A stretch of DNA of 43,649 bases from a virus: the IMG/VR virus record IMGVR_UViG_3300046009_001268, positions 1 to 43,649 of that record. The stretch is one strand, 5' to 3'. Positions within the stretch are counted from its first letter, which is position 1. Each line of letters opens with the position of its first letter. Below the pieces are notes generated by a model. The model was not told where the DNA came from. It did no database searches and saw only the letters and a list, made by a program, of their open reading frames with translations. A program made the position numbers and the translations under genes. Of the stretch, positions 39,746 to 43,649 are shown piece after piece.

Positions 39746-40143
39746 TTAATAAATTGATTAAACTCTTGCTCTCTTCTCATAATAGATATGCGTTGAGAGA
39801 TGGCATCTATAATTTTACTGATAGTCTCCTTGGCTGAGCGGTGTGCCTTGAACTCGTGCAGTGCAGAGATAACTTCGTAGTGTTTATCAACAGCAGCAAG
39901 TCGTGACTCTTGGTCTGCCATCTTCTCTGTTGTACCACTTTTGCGTAGGAACACAAAGGTCTCGCTCTTAATCTTGTCGTACTCCATCTCAAGACCTTGG
40001 CTAACCTTAGACCAGTCAGCTTCCATCTGTCCGTGGTAGTACAGCATACCAATGAAGTAGTCCTTCATCTTCAACAGTGACTCTACGTTTGCGCTCTCCG
40101 CCACTTCCTTATAGCGGTCAATAGCTTTCTTTAATTCATCCAT
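39742..40143 (-). CDS. Unknown helical protein (133 aa)
   Basis: A highly helical, charged protein (Lys, Glu, Ala) with no cysteines and no known motif: for example MDELKKAIDRYKEVAESANV at the start. It begins one base into the primase-helicase stop and ends four bases into the DnaA-like gene, so it is co-translated with both. A coiled-coil accessory or helicase loader function is possible in such a position, but nothing in the sequence proves it. Confidence 0.5.
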   Translation of the reverse strand: MDELKKAIDRYKEVAESANVESLLKMKDYFIGMLYYHGQMEADWSKVSQGLEMEYDKIKSETFVFLRKSGTTEKMADQESRLAAVDKHYEVISALHEFKAHRSAKETISKIIDAISQRISIMRREQEFNQFIK

Positions 40144-41936
40144 TAGAATACAATGTCTTCAGGTTCAACGGGTTCAATCCTAGGAGCAGCATTCATAGCG
40201 TAGTAGTTCTGCCACGTGTTGAGTACTGGGTCGTAGTCATCCATAGTAAATCCGCATTGGTCTCTGTTGGCTCTCACCATAACAGGGTCACCCGCACGTG
40301 TAGGTCTACCACCAGTCTCAGTGTCTTTCACTTTAACTACGTTTACCTGACCATACATCCACAGCTCTGGGTGGTTGGTAACACGGTGATAGATAATCAT
40401 ATCGTCAGCACGGTTAGCGAATGGCTGTCCACCTTCAATGTCTGCCTTGCTTGGTGTCTTGATGAAGCCATCTCCATCTCTGTTGCGGGCAGCACCAGAC
40501 TGAATGTGAGCACAAACCCATACAGAAGCATACGTCTGAGCGAACAGACGAATCTCAGATAGGTTCTCGTAGTCCTTGTTGTAATCACCGCCACCCTTGA
40601 GTGAGTTGTAAGGGTCGATGATGATGCAGTCGTACGCTCCCCAAGCTTGGTCATAAAGTACCTCTCCCATATCCAGCACGTCTCTGCAACTGTAGATACT
40701 ACGTGCAGAAGAGATGATTCTGAAGTGGTCACGGAAGAATGTCATTGCCTTTTCAAAGTCCTCCCTGCTTACCGTAGCGATAGGTCTGCCTAGGTAGAAC
40801 TCCATTATCTTCTTCTTAATCTGTCCATCCTTGTTCTCGGAGGAGAAGATTACGAACTTCCAGTCGTGGAACATAGCGGCAATGGTGGCTAAGTACCACA
40901 CAAAGAACGACTTACCAGTGTTGTCAATACCAGCGACAAGCATAAATGTATTCTTCTTCAGTCGGAAGTAGTCATCGAGTTTACCTACGTGTGTTGGTAA
41001 CCCCATCTCTATTCTCCCGCCGATGAAGTCTTGGAGATACCTATCCATATCTTGGTCACTAGCAAGGAAGCTAAACCTACCATCCTCCTCACGAATGAAC
41101 CGAGTCTCACGCTCAATCTTCTTCGCTTCAGAGATAGGCATACGCTTACCGTAGTCAATGCCATCACGGATAGTCTTCTGTGCTTGTGCAAAGCTGTGTG
41201 GATTCTTAGCTTGAATCTCTGTCTCTAGCACACGGATAGCCTCAGACTCCTCTATCTTCTTGATGGCGATGTAACCACCCATAAGCTTAGCAGCTTTCAG
41301 TAGGGTGATGTGTTTCTCTCCATCGATGCTATCACGCACCATCTGAACAGCGATGTTAACCTTTGAGTAGTCAGTACCTACGACAGGCTTAGGCTGCTCG
41401 GGTTTCTCTACGTGTATATCAGTAAAGATGGTGGCGTTAGGATTGATGTAGATGTCAGGGTCGTACGAGAAGAAGCACGCACGGCTGATGTCCTTACCTG
41501 ATGGGTCGATGCCTGGAACCTTGGAGAAGATGCCATTGAAGTATGATTTGAACTCAGCATCGTCCTTTACTTTAGGTATGTGAACAAGAGCTTTGAGTCC
41601 GCTTCCACTTGGCGAGGTGAACACACTGTACATATAGGGCAGTGAGCATAGTTTATCTCGCGTCTCCTGCATCTTCTCCACGTGGTCGAAGTCAAGTACC
41701 ATCAAGCCACTTGCGTTCGTTAGAGAGGCTTTATTGCGAGCGGAGAAAGTCCCGCCAAAACAGATGACGGGTAGCTTTCTCTTCTCTGCATTTAGTCCAG
41801 CCTTATCCATCGTCCGCATAGTGAGGATGGTGTTCTTATGCATACCACCACTGCGTATCTTCTCAAGCACAGCATTAACAGTTGTAATCTGTGGGTTGGA
41901 AGTATCAGTAACGGTGGCGAAGATAGATACAAGCAT
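40143..41936 (-). CDS. Primase-helicase (BT4734/VirE_N-type domain plus DnaB-like RecA fold)
   Basis: This 597-aa protein has two parts. Residues 1-180 resemble the BT4734-like VirE N-terminal domain of the primase-polymerase superfamily, with an acidic pair D82-F-D84 (MVLDFDHV), a SPSGSGLKALV loop (108-118) and a later D160 (SYDPDIY). Residues about 310-540 form a RecA-like ATPase, with Walker A AGIDNTGKS (335-343) and Walker B CIIIDP (437-442). This combination makes primers and unwinds DNA at the fork. It is the main replication protein in the window. The start is four bases from the next gene's coding end. The lack of a DNA polymerase in this window means the phage either encodes it elsewhere or uses the host's. 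Confidence 0.72.
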   Translation of the reverse strand: MLVSIFATVTDTSNPQITTVNAVLEKIRSGGMHKNTILTMRTMDKAGLNAEKRKLPVICFGGTFSARNKASLTNASGLMVLDFDHVEKMQETRDKLCSLPYMYSVFTSPSGSGLKALVHIPKVKDDAEFKSYFNGIFSKVPGIDPSGKDISRACFFSYDPDIYINPNATIFTDIHVEKPEQPKPVVGTDYSKVNIAVQMVRDSIDGEKHITLLKAAKLMGGYIAIKKIEESEAIRVLETEIQAKNPHSFAQAQKTIRDGIDYGKRMPISEAKKIERETRFIREEDGRFSFLASDQDMDRYLQDFIGGRIEMGLPTHVGKLDDYFRLKKNTFMLVAGIDNTGKSFFVWYLATIAAMFHDWKFVIFSSENKDGQIKKKIMEFYLGRPIATVSREDFEKAMTFFRDHFRIISSARSIYSCRDVLDMGEVLYDQAWGAYDCIIIDPYNSLKGGGDYNKDYENLSEIRLFAQTYASVWVCAHIQSGAARNRDGDGFIKTPSKADIEGGQPFANRADDMIIYHRVTNHPELWMYGQVNVVKVKDTETGGRPTRAGDPVMVRANRDQCGFTMDDYDPVLNTWQNYYAMNAAPRIEPVEPEDIVF

Positions 41937-42373
41937 CAGAATCGTACTGTAATGCTAGGCTTGTTTTGAATGTACTTGGCTGGCTCGACAATCTCACCAT
42001 CACCTGTAACAAAGTTAGCACCAGCCTTGTCTGCTTCGTATGCCTGCTTCATAGCATCTTGAATAGACTTGATGCGGGCAGACAGCTCCTTGATTTCGCT
42101 GTTGCTGGAGTAGTCGTAACGACCACCCGCATTCTTGTATACCTTGATGCCGTTGATATCAAGTGAGGTCTCACCTGTAGCTTCTAGCTGTTCGATGGCT
42201 GCCCCGAGGTACATCTCCTCAAGCTTTTCCATTGCGTCCCGCATAGCCTTGAGGCGCACAATAACAGACAGCGGAGTGATACGTCCGCTCTGCACTTCGT
42301 TGTTGACGTGGTTGACAAGTTCTGATGACTGTACCTTATAGGACACAAGCTCATCGTATTTCAGTAGCTCCAT
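41936..42373 (-). CDS. Unknown helical protein (145 aa)
   Basis: I chose the internal ATG at 42373 (MELLKYDEL) over the longer frame from 42472, because upstream there is an A-rich leader and the extra N-terminal residues look unlike coding sequence. The product is a helical protein with a central short strand region (TSLDINGIKVYKNAGGRYDY), charged coiled-coil segments on either side, and a basic end (ITVRF). It lies between the ssDNA-binding candidate and the primase-helicase and overlaps the latter by one base. Function unknown; a replication accessory role is suggested by place only. Confidence 0.55.
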   Translation of the reverse strand: MELLKYDELVSYKVQSSELVNHVNNEVQSGRITPLSVIVRLKAMRDAMEKLEEMYLGAAIEQLEATGETSLDINGIKVYKNAGGRYDYSSNSEIKELSARIKSIQDAMKQAYEADKAGANFVTGDGEIVEPAKYIQNKPSITVRF

Positions 42374-42494
42374 TTTCTTTCTAATCTTTCGTGGATAATT
42401 AATAATAAAACGAACGGTAGCAATAGCCACAAGTTCTGAAGTAAGATAACAAGGGTGGGTAGCGGCAAACAAGCTGCACTAATACAATTGAGTA

Positions 42495-42878
42495 TCACTC
42501 GTTTTCGTCTAACCATTTCTTGAAGGCGGAAGCCACTGCAAGAATCATCTTAGAGTCTACGTCTGCACCTGCTGTCATCTTAGCGATGCCGAAGTCCTTA
42601 GCGTAAGACAGAGCGAACGATGCGTTGCCACCACGTGAACCACCACGCATACCACCTCCACCGCCAAAGGGTTTCTGAGTTACACGCTTAATCTTATCCC
42701 CGTCAATATCGTACTCCATAGTAGCACCTACTGCTAACCAAGCGGGGTTCTGCTCTTTGGAACCTACGGAACCGCTGTCCCCGTTGTCCATTGTGATTGA
42801 GTGGTAGTAGAACACTTGACCCTGTGGGTTAGTCCAAGTGCGCTGACCGTTGATGATTGAAATCTTTGCTGTTTTCAT
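42495..42878 (-). CDS. Putative single-stranded DNA-binding protein
   Basis: The start at 42878 (MKTAKISI) is preferred over a longer frame from 42953, since it follows an A/T-rich leader and opens a compact protein of 127 aa. The first ~70 residues have beta strands (KISIINGQRTW, VFYYHSITMDNGDSG) and could form an OB-like fold. A Gly-rich linker (GGGGGMRGGSRGG) follows, then a C-terminal helix with acidic end (KKWLDENE). Strand-rich N-terminus, flexible Gly-rich middle and acidic tail are the general shape of phage ssDNA-binding proteins. I could not confirm the OB fold from sequence. Position beside a primase-helicase supports the call. Confidence 0.5.
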   Translation of the reverse strand: MKTAKISIINGQRTWTNPQGQVFYYHSITMDNGDSGSVGSKEQNPAWLAVGATMEYDIDGDKIKRVTQKPFGGGGGMRGGSRGGNASFALSYAKDFGIAKMTAGADVDSKMILAVASAFKKWLDENE

Positions 42879-42889
42879 TTGTTTGTTAA

Positions 42890-43105
42890 TTAGATTTCTA
42901 GGTTGTGTGATTGTAATAAGGTTCTTATCTCGTCTCGTACTTCTTGGTAACACTTGCTCTCACATTCTGTAAGAGTGCCGTGCTTCAACTTGCCTCGCAA
43001 GTCTTGGTCAAGTTTCCATAGGATGTGCTTAAACATTCCTCCGTTAACCGCTTCCATAAACTCCTGCTCTTCCTCGGGTATTTGGAACTCAAGTATTGCT
43101 TTCAT
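42890..43105 (-). CDS. Unknown small protein (71 aa)
   Basis: A small helical protein (for example EEEQEFMEAVNGGMFKHIL) with two Cys near the middle (ECESKCYQE) and an acidic N-terminal half. It lies 11 bases before the ssDNA-binding candidate and six bases after the MazG-like gene, which points to a shared operon. No family recognised. A regulatory role in nucleotide or replication control is conceivable but unproven. Confidence 0.5.
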   Translation of the reverse strand: MKAILEFQIPEEEQEFMEAVNGGMFKHILWKLDQDLRGKLKHGTLTECESKCYQEVRDEIRTLLQSHNLEI

Positions 43106-43111
43106 TTGATG

Positions 43112-43504
43112 TTAAATAGGTTTACCACATCTACCGCACATAAAATCAAAGTTCTCATTTACCGTACGTGTAAACTGCGCTTTCTTGCACGAGCACTTCT
43201 CTCCCTCTTTGATGAATACTCCATCAACCATCTTACCCTTGCGTCCTTTAATCTCTTCGTATGCTAGGTAAGCACACTCCTCTATAGAGGTGCCACACTG
43301 AGCAGCGAGGATGACTAGAGTTACAAACGTATCTCCGATAGCATCTTTCAGTTCTTCATCTTTACCACGGGCGAGTGCTGCTGCAATCTCCCCGAACTCT
43401 TCGGCTACCTTTAAGAACTGCCTGCTAGGGTCAGCCTTGTCGATGCCACGTGCCCGTGCCCAAGCACGAATGTTCACGGTTAGTTGTTCAATTCCTGGAT
43501 TCAT
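43112..43504 (-). CDS. MazG-like NTP pyrophosphohydrolase with C-terminal zinc ribbon
   Basis: This 130-aa protein has the MazG-type metal motif: E35-E-x-x-E39 (VAEEFGEIA) and E51-x-x-D54 (EELKDAIGD). It hydrolyses nucleoside triphosphates to monophosphates, either cleaning the nucleotide pool or lowering (p)ppGpp-type signals, as in many phages. A C-terminal extension holds CxC (C104, C106) and CxxC (C123, C126), a zinc ribbon. This fusion is unusual and could give nucleic-acid or protein contacts. It sits at the start side of the visible operon, upstream in transcription of the ssDNA-binding and primase genes. Confidence 0.72.
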   Translation of the reverse strand: MNPGIEQLTVNIRAWARARGIDKADPSRQFLKVAEEFGEIAAALARGKDEELKDAIGDTFVTLVILAAQCGTSIEECAYLAYEEIKGRKGKMVDGVFIKEGEKCSCKKAQFTRTVNENFDFMCGRCGKPI

Positions 43505-43642
43505 TTACGACATTTGTTGTTGGTCATTCTCTATGTAGTCCTCCTTACTGCACTCAACGATGAGGTGTTCATAGTTACTCTTAAGTATCCTATACCTATG
43601 CTCGACTTCCTCAATCCTGTTCTTGAACCATCCCTGATTCAC
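43505..43642 (-). CDS. Partial or short unknown protein at the window edge
   Basis: The last frame on the minus strand ends at 43505 and is open to the right edge. A GTG at 43642 would give 45 aa (MNQGWFKNRIEEVEHRYRIL and onward), a charged helix with one Cys. It could equally be the C-terminal end of a longer gene, because no stop is seen between 43642 and 43649. It overlaps nothing and is adjacent to the MazG-like start. Function unknown. Confidence 0.45.
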   Translation of the reverse strand: MNQGWFKNRIEEVEHRYRILKSNYEHLIVECSKEDYIENDQQQMS

Positions 43643-43649
43643 ATTTTTC

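Noticed and set aside
42374-42494. Promoter or terminator in the 121-base gap of the minus operon
   Set aside because: No TAnnTTTG match on the minus strand and only a weak, mismatched hairpin; nothing firm enough to list.
1-43649. Terminal repeats at the window ends
   Set aside because: The first and last bases show no direct or inverted match by eye; the ends cut through coding frames.
1-43649. tRNA genes, integrase and attachment sites
   Set aside because: No cloverleaf-like tRNA and no recombinase motif was noticed on either strand; coding frames fill nearly the whole window.

Overview
This window is a segment of a tailed-phage genome, most likely a short-tailed (podovirus-type) phage of a Bacteroidetes host. 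The host inference rests on three things in the sequence. Several gene starts are preceded by the Bacteroidetes sigma -7 element TAnnTTTG (466-473, 3140-3147, 6917-6924, 15771-15778, 28019-28026). Leaders are A-rich and I saw no Shine-Dalgarno sequence. The replication protein begins with a BT4734/VirE_N-type domain, which is common in Bacteroidetes elements. Gene order and protein sizes (TerL, 791-aa portal, scaffold-like protein, 480-aa capsid protein, three small connector or ring proteins, a very large tail protein, internal proteins, one giant protein) resemble crAss-like phages, but I could not test that by search. Both ends cut through or close to genes, so this is part of a larger genome or a permuted cut of it.

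Layout. Positions 2-36101, plus strand: TerL C-terminus, portal, scaffold-like protein, major capsid protein, a capsid-proximal protein, a Cys-rich fibre-like protein, three connector/ring proteins, a 1469-aa tail protein, two putative internal proteins and a 3381-aa multidomain giant. Next come a small protein and three related fibres, a 123-aa protein, and a lysis cassette of two holin candidates, an M15 peptidase endolysin and a lipoprotein-type unimolecular spanin candidate, ending with a 44-aa basic protein. One gene in this block runs against the others: an XRE-type regulator (2861-3106, minus) between portal and scaffold, whose -7 element lies back to back with that of the scaffold gene.

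Positions 36098-43649, minus strand: a compact early/replication operon. In transcription order it encodes a partial unknown, a MazG-like protein with a zinc ribbon, a 71-aa unknown, a putative ssDNA-binding protein, a 145-aa unknown, a primase-helicase, a helical unknown, a DnaA domain IV-like protein, an Hjc-like nuclease, a Cas4/RecB-like Fe-S nuclease, a small unknown, an HNH nuclease, an SbcD-like phosphoesterase and an 88-aa unknown. The two blocks converge with a 4-nt overlap and no visible terminator.

How it works together, by inference. The minus block replicates and recombines the genome and manages nucleotides. The plus block builds the head, packages DNA, assembles the tail and internal cargo, makes an adsorption apparatus with three related fibres, and lyses the host. 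No integrase, DNA polymerase, RNA polymerase, tRNA gene, CRISPR array or reverse transcriptase was seen. No stretch above 300 bases lacks a gene.
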